Assembly: GCF_004153195.1 (NCBI RefSeq)
Contig: NZ_SEMC01000004.1
Span: 181,342-245,341, forward strand
Source of the DNA: Sporolactobacillus sp. THM19-2
GTDB lineage: Bacteria > Bacillota > Bacilli > Bacillales > Sporolactobacillaceae
Length of the DNA stretch: 64,000 nucleotides
Direction: 5' to 3'
The first letter of the stretch is position 1. Every line of letters starts with the position of its first letter. Below the pieces are notes generated by a model. The model did not search any database. It was not told the origin of the DNA and worked only from the letters and a program-made list of their open reading frames with translations. This document shows positions 25,646 to 35,008 of the stretch, piece after piece. A program made the position numbers and the translations under genes.

Positions 25646-26242
25646 ATGGAAACAGAAAAAAAGAAATATGCACTCAATCTTACGGATATTCTCGTGACCA
25701 TTGTTGTCGCACTCGCCTTCGGACTTGTCTTCAGACTCATGGGACCGGTTTATGATTTACTTCAGCCATTCGGTATGCATCTGGAGCAACTGATTTACGG
25801 TATCTGGTATATCGCCGGGCCGTTTGCAGCACTCTTGATACGGAAACCGGGTGTTGCTCTACTGGCTGAAACAGCAGCAGCGCTTGCCGAAGTGCTTTTT
25901 GCAGGAAGCGGCGGCATACAGAATCTTTATTATGGATTGATACAGGGAGGTTTTTCTGAACTGATCTTTGCCCTCTGGCTCTACCGGCGTTTTACTGTTT
26001 CTGTTGCTATGCTGTCCGGATTTTCTGCTGCCATCGGATCATTTATTCTGGATTATGCCTATGGCTATATGACCGGTCTTGCCGGATGGAATCTGACACT
26101 ATATGTGATATTCCGTTTAATCAGTTCCGCATTGATTGCCGGTGGATTTGCTTACGTTCTTGTTAAAGCGCTTGAGAAGACGGGGGTTACACAAATTCTG
26201 CGTCCTGTTTCGAAGGAAGACTATGATGTCCTCAAAAAATGA
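25646..26242 (+). CDS. ykoE: thiamine ECF transporter substrate-binding subunit (YkoE-like)
   Basis: This 198-residue protein with about six membrane helices belongs to the YkoE family, the S component that binds thiamine or its hydroxymethylpyrimidine moiety in the ykoEDC ECF importer. Landmarks are TDILVTIVVALAFGL at the start and GGIQNLYYGLIQGGFSELIFAL in the middle. AGGGGGAAATC precedes the ATG. It is the first gene after the TPP riboswitch and overlaps ykoD by about 20 bp. The B. subtilis cluster has ykoF in front; it is missing here. Confidence 0.92.
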   Translation: METEKKKYALNLTDILVTIVVALAFGLVFRLMGPVYDLLQPFGMHLEQLIYGIWYIAGPFAALLIRKPGVALLAETAAALAEVLFAGSGGIQNLYYGLIQGGFSELIFALWLYRRFTVSVAMLSGFSAAIGSFILDYAYGYMTGLAGWNLTLYVIFRLISSALIAGGFAYVLVKALEKTGVTQILRPVSKEDYDVLKK

Positions 26243-27716
26243 GCAAAGGACCTGGGGGGTTACCAATCTGAGGCTTGCTTTCCCGAAAAAAGAATCAATG
26301 TTTTTCAAAGATCTTACTTTTCATTATCAGGAAGGTGAAAAAATTCTGTTCCTTGGTCCTTCCGGATGCGGGAAATCCACTCTTCTGCAGGTGCTTTCAG
26401 GTCTGATTCCAGGCAGCGTCGAACTTCCCATGCGTACCGACAGAATCAGCCTTCCGGATAACTGGGGATTCATCTTTCAGGACCCGGAGACACAGTTCTG
26501 TATGCCCTATGTAGATGAAGAAATCGCTTTCGTCCTGGAGAATCAGCAGATTGAACGCAGCAAAATGCCGGATCTGATCAACCATTATCTCAGAATGGTC
26601 GGACTCTTTTTTCCCGATTCACATCGCCTGATCCGAACCCTGTCAGGGGGTATGAAACAAAGGCTTGCGATCGCAAGTGTGCTGGCACTTGAGCCTGAAG
26701 TCCTGTTTCTTGATGAGCCAACTGCTCTGCTTGATCCGGATGGAACAAGAGCGCTCTGGGAAACGGTAAGAGAAGTCAGTCATAAGAGGACACTGATCAT
26801 TGTGGAACACAAAATTAATCACGTCCTGGATTTTATTGACCGTGTCGTTTTATTCAATACTTCCGGAGAAATTATTGCCGATGGACCGAAATCCGAAGTG
26901 ATTCGGAATCATGAAAAAGAACTGGATGACGATGGTATCTGGTACCCGGGAGCCTGGCCGTCATATGAAAAAGAACGGTCAGGTCATGCCGCCAGAAGCA
27001 AGTTTCATGATCCGCTTCTCGATCTTGATCAGTTTTGTGTCTATCGGAATAAAGCGGTGACTTTTTCTCTTGCAGAATTGAAGATCCGGCAAGGGGAATG
27101 GATTGCCATAATTGGTGAGAACGGGGCCGGAAAGAGTACTATGGTCGAAGGCATAATGGGTCTGATACCCTGCAGCGGCCATGTTCGCTGGCATTTGGAT
27201 CATCCGGAAGACGAGATTGCCTTCGTCTTTCAGAATCCGGAATATCAGTTTGTCACTGACCGGACGGATGATGAGATGGGATTCAGTCTGGTCCTGAGGG
27301 GAACTCCTCCGGAAGTCGTAGAAGAATCCGTCAACGACTCCCTGGACCGGTTTTCTCTGACAGACCAGCGCAGGCAGAATCCCTTTCAGCTCTCTGTGGG
27401 GCAGAAAAAGCGGCTGAGCGTTGCTTCAGCTCTGATCACGCGTCCAAAAGTGGTCATTTTGGATGAACCGACATTCGGACAGGACGCCAGAAATACATTT
27501 GCCCTGCTTGATGTCTTTCAGAAACTCAGGGAATCAGGTACAACGATTATCATGGTCACCCATGAGATGGAAATCGTCCGCCATTTTGCGACGCGTGTGC
27601 TGGAGATTCACGAGGGCCGGCTGGTCAGCGACCGGCTGCAGACCGATAAACCACGGGGGAGGGAAGGTGAAGCGGATGGACCATATCTGGACGGACACGG
27701 ACAAATGGTTTTTTAA
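26223..27716 (+). CDS. ykoD: ECF transporter ATPase with two ABC domains (YkoD-like)
   Basis: A 497-residue tandem ATPase. The first ABC domain has Walker A GPSGCGKST, signature LSGGMKQR and Walker B VLFLDEPTALLD; the second has GENGAGKST, a modified signature LSVGQKKR and VVILDEPTFGQD. It powers the thiamine importer by binding the YkoC T subunit. The start is at ATGATG inside the ykoE 3' end with AAGGAA upstream; the longer frame from 26136 would overlap ykoE by 100 bp and is unlikely. ykoC begins within its 3' end. Confidence 0.93.
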   Translation: MMSSKNEQRTWGVTNLRLAFPKKESMFFKDLTFHYQEGEKILFLGPSGCGKSTLLQVLSGLIPGSVELPMRTDRISLPDNWGFIFQDPETQFCMPYVDEEIAFVLENQQIERSKMPDLINHYLRMVGLFFPDSHRLIRTLSGGMKQRLAIASVLALEPEVLFLDEPTALLDPDGTRALWETVREVSHKRTLIIVEHKINHVLDFIDRVVLFNTSGEIIADGPKSEVIRNHEKELDDDGIWYPGAWPSYEKERSGHAARSKFHDPLLDLDQFCVYRNKAVTFSLAELKIRQGEWIAIIGENGAGKSTMVEGIMGLIPCSGHVRWHLDHPEDEIAFVFQNPEYQFVTDRTDDEMGFSLVLRGTPPEVVEESVNDSLDRFSLTDQRRQNPFQLSVGQKKRLSVASALITRPKVVILDEPTFGQDARNTFALLDVFQKLRESGTTIIMVTHEMEIVRHFATRVLEIHEGRLVSDRLQTDKPRGREGEADGPYLDGHGQMVF

Positions 27717-28479
27717 GATTAATCCTGCACTTAAATTTACGGGTATTGCCTCACTATTTATTGTGTATCTTTTTGTACAAAACCTGAACACCATGATCTG
27801 GGCCACCCTGATTTTTACCGTGATTTATCTGTGTGTCGGCGGGTTTTCAGCCAGATTTTCCTTCTGGTTTATTCTTTTTACTTTTATCGTATCCTTCTTC
27901 AGTGCCTCTGCGATCATCTTTTTCAGTGAAGGGAATCAGGTGCTTTTCCGCTGGGGACTTGTATCGATCAGTGTAGAGAGCCTGACAAAAGGCGTTTTAC
28001 TTGGACTCCGTTCTTTTACATTCAGCATGATTGGTCTGATCTTTGCTTCAACCACTGAACCCGTCCGCTTTTTCTATTCGTTAATGCAGCAGCTGCGCAT
28101 GCCTGTCCGATACGCATATGGCTGCCTGGCAGCCTTTCGTATGCTGCCGATGATGGGTGAGGAATTTATCCATATCCGTCAGGCCATGAAGGTCCGGGGA
28201 ATGACGAATCAGAAGGGAGTCAGGGCAGTCTACGAAAGAATGAAGAGATATGCACTGACTATGCTGGTCCAGTCTATTCGAAGAGCGCAACGTACCGCAG
28301 TGGCGATGGAAGCAAAGAGATTTTCGCTGAAAGGAAAACGAACGTTTTATTACGAGATCGGCTGGAGCCGGTATGATGTAATCTTCGCTATCATTTTGGT
28401 CGTCGCAGTGGGTTCCGGCTTCTTTTTTTCTCAGTGGCTGCCCCTGACGCCGTATACGGATGTGATGGAAGGGTATTGA
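27676..28479 (+). CDS. ykoC: ECF transporter transmembrane subunit (YkoC-like)
   Basis: This 267-residue T component has about five to six helices and the coupling motif family: MPVRYAYGCLAAFRMLPMM followed by AMKVRGM (A-R/K-G type) and, later, MEAKRF. It couples ATP hydrolysis by YkoD to movement of YkoE. I used ATG 27676 with AAGGTGAAG upstream; GTG 27667 is a possible alternative. It overlaps ykoD by 41 bp and closes the riboswitch operon; a bidirectional terminator follows. Confidence 0.9.
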   Translation: MDHIWTDTDKWFFKINPALKFTGIASLFIVYLFVQNLNTMIWATLIFTVIYLCVGGFSARFSFWFILFTFIVSFFSASAIIFFSEGNQVLFRWGLVSISVESLTKGVLLGLRSFTFSMIGLIFASTTEPVRFFYSLMQQLRMPVRYAYGCLAAFRMLPMMGEEFIHIRQAMKVRGMTNQKGVRAVYERMKRYALTMLVQSIRRAQRTAVAMEAKRFSLKGKRTFYYEIGWSRYDVIFAIILVVAVGSGFFFSQWLPLTPYTDVMEGY

Positions 28480-28520
28480 GCAGTCTGATCATTGAAGAGA
28501 CGCACAAGGCCTGGTTCATA

Positions 28521-28558
28521 TGAAAAAACGCCTCTCCAGCCGGAGAAGCGTTTTTTCA
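28521..28558. terminator. bidirectional terminator
   Basis: TGAAAAAACGC (28521-28531) pairs with GCGTTTTTTCA (28548-28558) with an inner TCTCC/GGAGA stem. With T tracts on both strands it separates ykoC (+) and the acyl-CoA ligase (-), whose stop lies in its right arm. Confidence 0.9.
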
Positions 28559-30163
28559 TCTTGTTTCGTTAACAACCAGTCCTTTTTCTTTTGCACGCTC
28601 TATTTCCAGATCACGCAATGCTGAGCGTTTGATTTTTCCGGAAACGGTCTTCGGCAGGTCTTTTACAAATTCAATTTCCCGCGGATATTTATAGGGCGCC
28701 GTTTCATTTTTAACGAAGTCCTGAAGTTCTTTTACTCTTTCCCGATTACCCGTGAAGCCCTCTTTCAGGATAATAAAAGCTTTTACAATATTACCGCGAA
28801 CCGGATGGGGGCTTGCGACGACCGCGCAGTCTTTGACAGCTGGATGCTTCAGCAGGGCATCCTCGACTTCAACGGGTCCGATGGTGTACCCGGAGCTGAT
28901 AATCACATCATCGCGCCGTCCGTGAAACCAGAAGTAATTATCCTTGTCTCTTGCCGCGCGGTCCCCGGTAAGAAAATAATTGCCGACAACTGATGATTTA
29001 TAAAGATCCGGCTGTTTATAATAACCTTTGGAAAGGGCTGGAAAGTCACGTCGAACGGCAATATTACCAATAACGCCTTTGGGAACCGGATCGCCGTCTT
29101 CATCAACAACTGTAATAAAATCATTGATTACAGGCTGCCCCATAGATCCCGGACGGATCTCGGTGTCAACCATGGTTCCGATCAGTAATGTACTTTCCGT
29201 CTGTCCGTAGCCGTCTCTCAGCTGGATATGAAACGTTTGTTTGAAGGTATCCATAACACCGCGATTCAAGGCTTCGCCGGCTGAACATGCAGCACGCAGG
29301 TGAGAAAGATCATAATCCCCGAGATGGTCGACTTTAGCCATCAGTCTGTACTCGGTTGGTGTACAGCAAAGCACATTAATCTGATAATCCTGCAGTAACT
29401 GCAGCTGCTTCTCCGGGTGAAAACGTCCGAAATAAATAAATCCGGTTACCCCTTTACCAAGCACAGAGAGAAAAGGACTCCAAACCCATTTCTGCCAGCC
29501 TGGTCCGGCTGTTGCCCAGACTGTGTCCCCTGCATGCACATCAAGCCAGCGGGACGGAGCAATTCTCAGATGAGCATATGCCCATGCATGAGTATGCACC
29601 ACTCCTTTTGGTGTCCCCGTTGTCCCTGATGTGTAGGTCAGAAAGGCCATGTCGTCACGGTGTGTAGGAACAGTCGTAAAATCCGATGAGGCGTGACAGA
29701 TCAGTTCATCCATGGACAGCCATCCTTTTGTCTGTCCTCCAGCAGAAATTTTATATTTCAGAGTAGGCATTTCCTCCTGAATCTGGTCAATCTGCCCGCT
29801 GTATTCAAAATAGGCAATAATGGCCTTCGCTTCACCCTGGTTGATTCGATAACTGATGTCTGCGGAACGGAGCATTTCCGATCCGGGTATAACGGCAACT
29901 CCGGACCTCAGGGCACCAAGATAGATAACATAGGCATCAATGATTCTCGGCACCACAGCCATGATCTTGTCACCCTTGCCAATGCCAAGTTTCGAAAGGG
30001 CATGGGCAAATTGTTTTGATCGTTCAATCAGATCGTGGTAGCTGATCGATTCTTTTTCACCTGAATCATTCTCCCAGAGCAAGGCTGTTTTATCAGAATC
30101 GTACTGGTCAATTTCGCTCGTCAGATTGTATCGCTCCGGTGCAATCAGATCTTTTAAATTCAA
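28556..30163 (-). CDS. mbcS: acyl-CoA synthetase, AMP-forming (MbcS-like)
   Basis: A 535-residue ANL-superfamily ligase that forms acyl-CoA from a carboxylic acid, ATP and CoA. It has the P-loop-like YTSGTTGTPKGVVHTHA, the adenine motif DGYGQTES, the hinge region around FLTGDRAARD, and the C-terminal catalytic Lys in SGKIKRSALRDLE. Similarity of layout points to the MbcS (methylbutyryl-CoA)/YtcI group of Bacillus rather than acetate-specific AcsA, so branched or medium-chain acids are likely substrates. A ribosome binding site (AAGGAGACG) precedes the ATG. It is monocistronic. Confidence 0.88.
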   Translation of the reverse strand: MNLKDLIAPERYNLTSEIDQYDSDKTALLWENDSGEKESISYHDLIERSKQFAHALSKLGIGKGDKIMAVVPRIIDAYVIYLGALRSGVAVIPGSEMLRSADISYRINQGEAKAIIAYFEYSGQIDQIQEEMPTLKYKISAGGQTKGWLSMDELICHASSDFTTVPTHRDDMAFLTYTSGTTGTPKGVVHTHAWAYAHLRIAPSRWLDVHAGDTVWATAGPGWQKWVWSPFLSVLGKGVTGFIYFGRFHPEKQLQLLQDYQINVLCCTPTEYRLMAKVDHLGDYDLSHLRAACSAGEALNRGVMDTFKQTFHIQLRDGYGQTESTLLIGTMVDTEIRPGSMGQPVINDFITVVDEDGDPVPKGVIGNIAVRRDFPALSKGYYKQPDLYKSSVVGNYFLTGDRAARDKDNYFWFHGRRDDVIISSGYTIGPVEVEDALLKHPAVKDCAVVASPHPVRGNIVKAFIILKEGFTGNRERVKELQDFVKNETAPYKYPREIEFVKDLPKTVSGKIKRSALRDLEIERAKEKGLVVNETR

Positions 30164-30260
30164 ACGATCACGTCTCCTTTAAAATCATTTCGGATTCGAA
30201 GGGCAGAACCTCAGACCGATTTATAACTACATATTAATATCAGGTCCTAAATTATGCAAC

Positions 30261-31343
30261 TTATTTTTTCTGCTGATCAATATAATCACTGAGTGCTTCA
30301 GCTAAGATTGTTGCGCTTCGTTCGACCTCATCAAGGGTATTATCCACGCCGCCGAGTTCGATCAGTATCGCCTTCTCTGATAAGTCCTGATTATAAACAC
30401 CGTTACCGACAAATTTCGTTTTTCCAACAATACCTCTGACGAGACCAGGCTGCTTTCTATCTATCCGGTTCTTTAATTGTTTCGCCAGATAGAGGTTTGC
30501 TGAATAATTGGGATTTTCTTCACCAATGATGAAGCTGATCCGGGCGTAGGAGACGCCGTCCCGCTCCAGGGTTGTCTTTGATCGACCAAGGGAATCACGG
30601 TGAATATCGATCAGGTAATCAAGTGAAGGCTCTTTTTTTAAGGCATTTTTTACAGCGATACGTGATTTTTGATACGCGTCATCTCCGGCGTTCCAGTCTC
30701 TTTGCCGATCATGAACGGAGCCTATGCCATTGTCTTCCAGAATCCGGCTGATTTTCTCACCGCCCTTAAGTACACTCACTCCCGGATCCATAGTGGCGTC
30801 TTTCCCTTTATTTGCAGGTTTATAGGCTTCCCAGTAATGTGTATGATAAATCAGGACAGTCTTTTTCAATTTTTCATTTTTCTCAGATGGTTTCGCCGGC
30901 GGAAGTGGTTCAGGCGTCTCAAGACTGATTTCCGGGGGAGGAGGATTGTCCTGAGGAAGGCTGGTATAATCCATCCCTTCGCCGGCAACAAAGATTTTCG
31001 TATTGTAAATCGTAAATCCAGGAAGTTCTGAGCCGAAAAGGCTTCGCATATCATCAAATCGCAGGTCCGTCAGCATTTCAAAGAGAAAATGATACGCATT
31101 CTTCGGTCGATCTTTCGCTTTTATGGCATGATTATAGATCACATTTTCATTACCGAATGTCTCCGGAAGAAGCATTTCTGCCGGAAGGTTCGATTCCTGC
31201 ATCACTCGTTCAATAAATCCTGCTTTTACATGTCCCAGAACAATCAGGATGGCAAGTCCGTAGGTGAGAACCATCAGGAAGATATAGCGTGAAAGGATCT
31301 GGGATGAAGGTTGTATGGGCTGCGGGGTAGGAAATTTTATCAA
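30261..31343 (-). CDS. spoIIP: stage II sporulation protein P
   Basis: SpoIIP is the septal peptidoglycan amidase/endopeptidase that works with SpoIID and SpoIIM in forespore engulfment. The 360-residue protein has one N-terminal helix (FLMVLTYGLAILIVLG) and the SpoIIP domain with LIYHTHYWEAY (metal-binding His), DIHRDSLGRSKT (second His/Asp) and ILIELGGVDNTLDEVERS with catalytic Glu. The start is TTG with AGGAGGGA upstream. Its presence proves a sporulation pathway. Only this engulfment gene is found here; gpr, its neighbour in Bacillus, is absent from the window. Confidence 0.94.
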   Translation of the reverse strand: MIKFPTPQPIQPSSQILSRYIFLMVLTYGLAILIVLGHVKAGFIERVMQESNLPAEMLLPETFGNENVIYNHAIKAKDRPKNAYHFLFEMLTDLRFDDMRSLFGSELPGFTIYNTKIFVAGEGMDYTSLPQDNPPPPEISLETPEPLPPAKPSEKNEKLKKTVLIYHTHYWEAYKPANKGKDATMDPGVSVLKGGEKISRILEDNGIGSVHDRQRDWNAGDDAYQKSRIAVKNALKKEPSLDYLIDIHRDSLGRSKTTLERDGVSYARISFIIGEENPNYSANLYLAKQLKNRIDRKQPGLVRGIVGKTKFVGNGVYNQDLSEKAILIELGGVDNTLDEVERSATILAEALSDYIDQQKK

Positions 31344-31509
31344 ACTTGTCCCTCCTGTTATCGAAATATCCTGCTACTCTATTAATCTATGAACGAGGGG
31401 GGAGAAGTTAGACATTTTTTCCTGTTTTTCATAGAAAAAGTTACAGTTGATAAATAACAGGGGGGGTTACACTATTTACAAAAAATTAACTGGCTGCCAG
31501 GTCATTTCC

Positions 31510-31780
31510 TTAGAAGGTTTTGAGGCTATGGATGTGAAAAAGTGACCGGGCCGCACGAGCCGGGGGACAGGTGACGCGAGTATACCCTCCGTCCAGAACG
31601 ACCGCCTGTCCTGTAACACCACGCGCCGCATCACTTGCCAGGAAGAGGGTGTCTGCGGCTTGTCAGATGGCTGTTCCGTCCCTGCCTGACAGAGTCACCT
31701 GTGCTTTCCTTTCAGTATCAGCATGCATTTACAGAAATGCTGTCACCCATTCACGCTCAAAGCGGAATGGGCTTACTAAA
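31510..31780 (-). pseudogene. remnant of a short-chain dehydrogenase/reductase
   Basis: The minus strand encodes the C-terminal end of a classical SDR: a stretch reading ADTERKAQVTLSGRDGTAI, a stop, then QAADTLFLASDAARGVTGQA and VVLDGGYTRV, the usual last strand and glycine turn. Two in-frame stops and an apparent frameshift near 31750 show decay, and the Rossmann loop and Tyr-x-x-x-Lys part are gone. The reading ends at TAA 31512-31510. It lies next to the sco operon, where B. subtilis carries an SDR (yxjF), but whether this was the same enzyme cannot be said. No start or binding site. Confidence 0.7.
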
Positions 31781-31943
31781 TGTATAGAGAAAGAAAATAG
31801 AATTAGTACAAAAAATAGTTACATAATCGTCTTTGCGGGGAAATACAATGTATCATCCTGTACATCCCGTCATCTGCCCGCAGGCCGGTAGGCAGGAAGA
31901 ACATTCCTACGCATACAGACTGGTGGTAAAGGGAGAGAACGCG

Positions 31944-32087
31944 ATGATTGAAGCCATGATTGTTGGAACAGCCTGGACGCTGATTAGTTTATTTGCCGGA
32001 GTCCTGTACGGGATGCATGCTGTATGGATTAAAGTGAACCAGGTTCATTGCCTGGCCTCGTTCTGCATCGGCAGGGGGCTTCGATGA
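31944..32087 (+). CDS. small membrane peptide, 47 residues
   Basis: A short frame with a good GGGAGA site seven bases before ATG 31944. The product has one hydrophobic helix (AMIVGTAWTLISLFAGVLYG) and a short Cys-containing end. It lies between the dehydrogenase remnant and the cre-like site of the sco operon. It could be a genuine small protein or the N terminus of a lost transporter. Not recognised. Confidence 0.4.
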   Translation: MIEAMIVGTAWTLISLFAGVLYGMHAVWIKVNQVHCLASFCIGRGLR

Positions 32088-32114
32088 TCGTGGAGAATGA
32101 TTTCAGAAATATAA

Positions 32115-32128
32115 CGTAAACGTTTGCT
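32115..32128 (+). promoter_or_regulatory. cre-like site upstream of scoA
   Basis: CGTAAACGTTTGCT matches the CcpA consensus TGWAARCGYTWNCW at 13 of 14 positions and lies 75 bp before the scoA start. Catabolite repression of short-chain acid use would be expected. Confidence 0.6.
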
Positions 32129-32202
32129 GCTTTCCTCTGGCGGTGCCTGTAGCCTGTCGGTCGGCGGCAAATATTCATTATCTGAACAGGAGGTATGAGG
32201 TC

Positions 32203-32898
32203 ATGAACAAGGTTCTATCGTCTGTTGAAGCAATGACTGATCAAATTCACGACGGTGCAACGCTGATTGTTGGTGGTTTTGGTCTTTGCGGCATACCAGA
32301 AAAAATGATCTATGCCTTGCGTGAGAGCGGGGTGAAAGATCTGACAGTTGTCAGTAATAATTGCGGCATAGATGACTGGGGACTGGGGCTTCTTCTGGAA
32401 AACAAACAAATCAGGAAAATGATTGCCTCTTATGTAGGGGAGAATAAGCGGTTTGAACAGCAATTTCTCAACGGCGAACTCGAAGTTGAGCTGGTTCCTC
32501 AGGGGACACTTGCTGAGCGCCTGAGAGCGGGAGGGGCGGGTATTCCGGCATTCTATACAGCTACAGGCGTTGGCACGGTTATCGCCGAAGGCAAAGAAGA
32601 GAAGGTCTTCAACGGAAAGACCTATATCATGGAAGAAGCCATTACCGGTGACTTTGCCCTGATCAAAGCGTGGAAAGCGGATCCTTACGGTAATCTGATT
32701 TACAGAAAAACAGCCCGCAATTTTAACCCGATCGCCGCTCAGGCTGGAAAAATCACATTTGCTGAAGTTGAAGAACTAGTGCCGACCGGTGCACTTGATC
32801 CGGATCTGGTCCACACGCCGAGTCTCTATGTCCAGTCTGTTTATCAGGGAACGAATTATGAAAAACGGATCGAGCGACTGATTATTGCTAAAAACTGA
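32203..32898 (+). CDS. scoA: 3-oxoacid CoA-transferase subunit A
   Basis: The A subunit of succinyl-CoA:3-ketoacid CoA-transferase moves CoA from succinyl-CoA to acetoacetate. The 231-residue protein has the nucleotide-like [10 protein letters not shown] loop, then [14 protein letters not shown], and [20 protein letters not shown] with the type 3 oxyanion region. AGGAGG precedes ATG 32203; the frame extends upstream without a binding site. It forms a heterodimer with scoB 14 bp downstream. An AtoE-type permease follows, so the operon takes up and activates acetoacetate or butyrate-like acids. Confidence 0.93.
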   Translation: MNKVLSSVEAMTDQIHDGATLIVGGFGLCGIPEKMIYALRESGVKDLTVVSNNCGIDDWGLGLLLENKQIRKMIASYVGENKRFEQQFLNGELEVELVPQGTLAERLRAGGAGIPAFYTATGVGTVIAEGKEEKVFNGKTYIMEEAITGDFALIKAWKADPYGNLIYRKTARNFNPIAAQAGKITFAEVEELVPTGALDPDLVHTPSLYVQSVYQGTNYEKRIERLIIAKN

Positions 32899-32912
32899 TA
32901 GGAGGGGGCCAT

Positions 32913-33566
32913 ATGCGAGTAAACAGACAGTTCATTCTTGATCGCGCTCTGAAGGAGATGCGGGACGGGATGTATGTCAACCTCGGGATCGGAATGCCGA
33001 CCCTGATTGCCGACAGGATTCCGGATGATATCCATGTGATGCTGCAGTCGGAAAACGGGCTCCTGGGTATCGGTGCCTACCCTGCACCGGAAAAGGTGGA
33101 TCCCGATTTGATAAATGCCGGAAAAGAAACCGTTACGGCAATCCAGGGGGCTGCTTATTTCGACAGTTCCGAGTCATTTGCCATGATTCGTGGCGGTCAC
33201 ATCGACCTGGCTATACTGGGCGGTATGGAAGTGTCAGAAGAGGGTGATCTTGCCAACTGGATGATCCCCGGAAAAATGGTTAAGGGGATGGGCGGGGCGA
33301 TGGATCTGGTCCAGGGAGCGAAACGAATAGTTGTGATTATGGATCATGTCAATAAACATGGTGAATCAAAAGTGAAAAGAACATGCACCCTTCCACTGAC
33401 CGGAAAAGGTGTCGTTGACTGCCTGATAACCGATTTAGCCGTCTTTCATTTGAGCGATCAGGGATTGCGACTGGTTGAGCTTCAACCTGGATCTACAGTA
33501 GAAGAAATCACAGAGAAGACCGAGGCACACTTTCAGATAGATCCCGGGCTTCTTTCTAACAGCTGA
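32913..33566 (+). CDS. scoB: 3-oxoacid CoA-transferase subunit B
   Basis: The 217-residue B subunit carries the catalytic glutamate in [14 protein letters not shown] (S-E-N-G), which forms the glutamyl-CoA thioester. Other landmarks are [12 protein letters not shown] at the start and [27 protein letters not shown] precedes the ATG. It is the partner of scoA and lies between it and the short-chain fatty acid permease. Confidence 0.94.
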   Translation: MRVNRQFILDRALKEMRDGMYVNLGIGMPTLIADRIPDDIHVMLQSENGLLGIGAYPAPEKVDPDLINAGKETVTAIQGAAYFDSSESFAMIRGGHIDLAILGGMEVSEEGDLANWMIPGKMVKGMGGAMDLVQGAKRIVVIMDHVNKHGESKVKRTCTLPLTGKGVVDCLITDLAVFHLSDQGLRLVELQPGSTVEEITEKTEAHFQIDPGLLSNS

Positions 33567-33648
33567 TTTCAACCATTTATCAGGCGATCACTGGCAACGG
33601 GTTGATTGGACGTGATCGCCTGACCTGATTATGAGAGGTGGATGTAAA

Positions 33649-34974
33649 GTGGATCACGCCACACGTTTTTTTACAAAACTGATGAAGCGTTACCTGCCGG
33701 ATCCGTTTGTCTTTGCAATCGGCCTGACACTTCTGACCATGTTGCTGGCTGTCGTTGTTGAAAAGCAGAGCCCGGTTTCCATGATTAATCACTGGGGAAG
33801 TGGATTCTGGAGCCTGCTGGAGTTTACAACTCAGATGGCTGTTATTCTGGCCATGGGCTACGTTCTGGCGTCAGCTCCTGCAGTCGACAGGCTTCTGGAT
33901 AAAATCGTGATGCGGATCAAAACACCCAAAACCGCGGTGATCATCGCAACAGTGGCCGGGAGTATCGGCTGTTATCTGAACTGGGGGTTTGGTCTTGTTA
34001 TTGGCGGGGTGATTGCAAAGAAGCTGGCACTGCATGTGAAGGGGATTCATTATCCACTGATTATTGCTGCCGCTTACAGCGGTTTCACGTTTTACGGACT
34101 CGGACTTTCTGCAAGTATCCCACTGTTAATTTCTACCCCCGGTCATCCACTTGAAAAAGCAATGGGACTGGTTTCACTCAATGACACCATCTTTGCACCG
34201 CCAATCCTAATTACAACCGGCATTTTATTGATCACTTTGCCTCTATTAAATGCGATTCTGCATCCAAAAAAGAAATCAGATATTATTGAAATTGACCGAT
34301 CACTGCACGAGAAAAAACACGTAGAGGCAGGAGGGGAAGAACATACTCCGGCCAGCCGGCTGAATAACAGTCATCTGCTTTCTTATACTATTGGGATTGC
34401 CGGACTCGTCTATATATTCATCTACTTTTTCCATGGCAACGCATTGAATCTTAACATCGTTAACTTTATTATTCTTTTTCTCGGTATTCTGCTGCTTGGT
34501 ACCCCGGCCCGTTACGTCTCAAGCCTTTCTCAGGGTATTAAAACAATATCCGGAATTCTTCTTCAGTTCCCGTTTTATGCCGGTATCATGGCAATCATGA
34601 TCGGATCCGGGCTCGTGACCACAATCGCCATGGTGTTTGTAAACCTGTCTTCAGTCGAATCTTTACCTTTCTGGGGGCTGATCAGCTCGTTTGTAATAAA
34701 TTTTTTCGTGCCTTCCGGAGGAGGACACTGGGTAGTTCAGGGCCCATTTATGATTGATGCTGCCAAAGCGTTAAACGCTTCACTGAGTCAGACGTCCATG
34801 AGCGTGATGCTCGGATGCGCCTGGAATGACCTGATTCAGCCCTTTTGGATTCTCCCGGCGCTTGCCCTGTCTAAATTAAGGCTCAAGGACATTATGGGCT
34901 ATCTCGTTATTCCCATGCTGTGGGTCGGCCTGGTTTATGCCGGTGTCGTCCTGATGTGGGGTTATTGGTTCTAA
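33649..34974 (+). CDS. atoE: short-chain fatty acid transporter, AtoE family
   Basis: A 441-residue integral membrane protein with about eleven to twelve helices, of the AtoE (COG2031) family that imports acetoacetate, butyrate and similar acids. Family features are FTQMAVILAMGYVLASAP near the start, NWGFGLVIGGVIAKKLA in the middle and FFVPSGGGHWVVQGPFMI near residue 360. I placed the start at GTG 33649 because AGAGGTGG lies seven bases upstream; ATG 33631 would include that site. Context with scoAB supports uptake of ketone bodies or short fatty acids. A terminator follows the stop. Confidence 0.88.
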   Translation: MDHATRFFTKLMKRYLPDPFVFAIGLTLLTMLLAVVVEKQSPVSMINHWGSGFWSLLEFTTQMAVILAMGYVLASAPAVDRLLDKIVMRIKTPKTAVIIATVAGSIGCYLNWGFGLVIGGVIAKKLALHVKGIHYPLIIAAAYSGFTFYGLGLSASIPLLISTPGHPLEKAMGLVSLNDTIFAPPILITTGILLITLPLLNAILHPKKKSDIIEIDRSLHEKKHVEAGGEEHTPASRLNNSHLLSYTIGIAGLVYIFIYFFHGNALNLNIVNFIILFLGILLLGTPARYVSSLSQGIKTISGILLQFPFYAGIMAIMIGSGLVTTIAMVFVNLSSVESLPFWGLISSFVINFFVPSGGGHWVVQGPFMIDAAKALNASLSQTSMSVMLGCAWNDLIQPFWILPALALSKLRLKDIMGYLVIPMLWVGLVYAGVVLMWGYWF

Positions 34975-34982
34975 ATCCTCAG

Positions 34983-35008
34983 AATACCGGATGAATCCGG
35001 TATTTTAT
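34983..35008 (+). terminator. intrinsic terminator after the sco operon
   Basis: AATACCGGAT (34983-34992) and ATCCGGTATT (34995-35004) form a ten-bp stem with a very short loop, followed by a T-rich tail. Confidence 0.8.
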
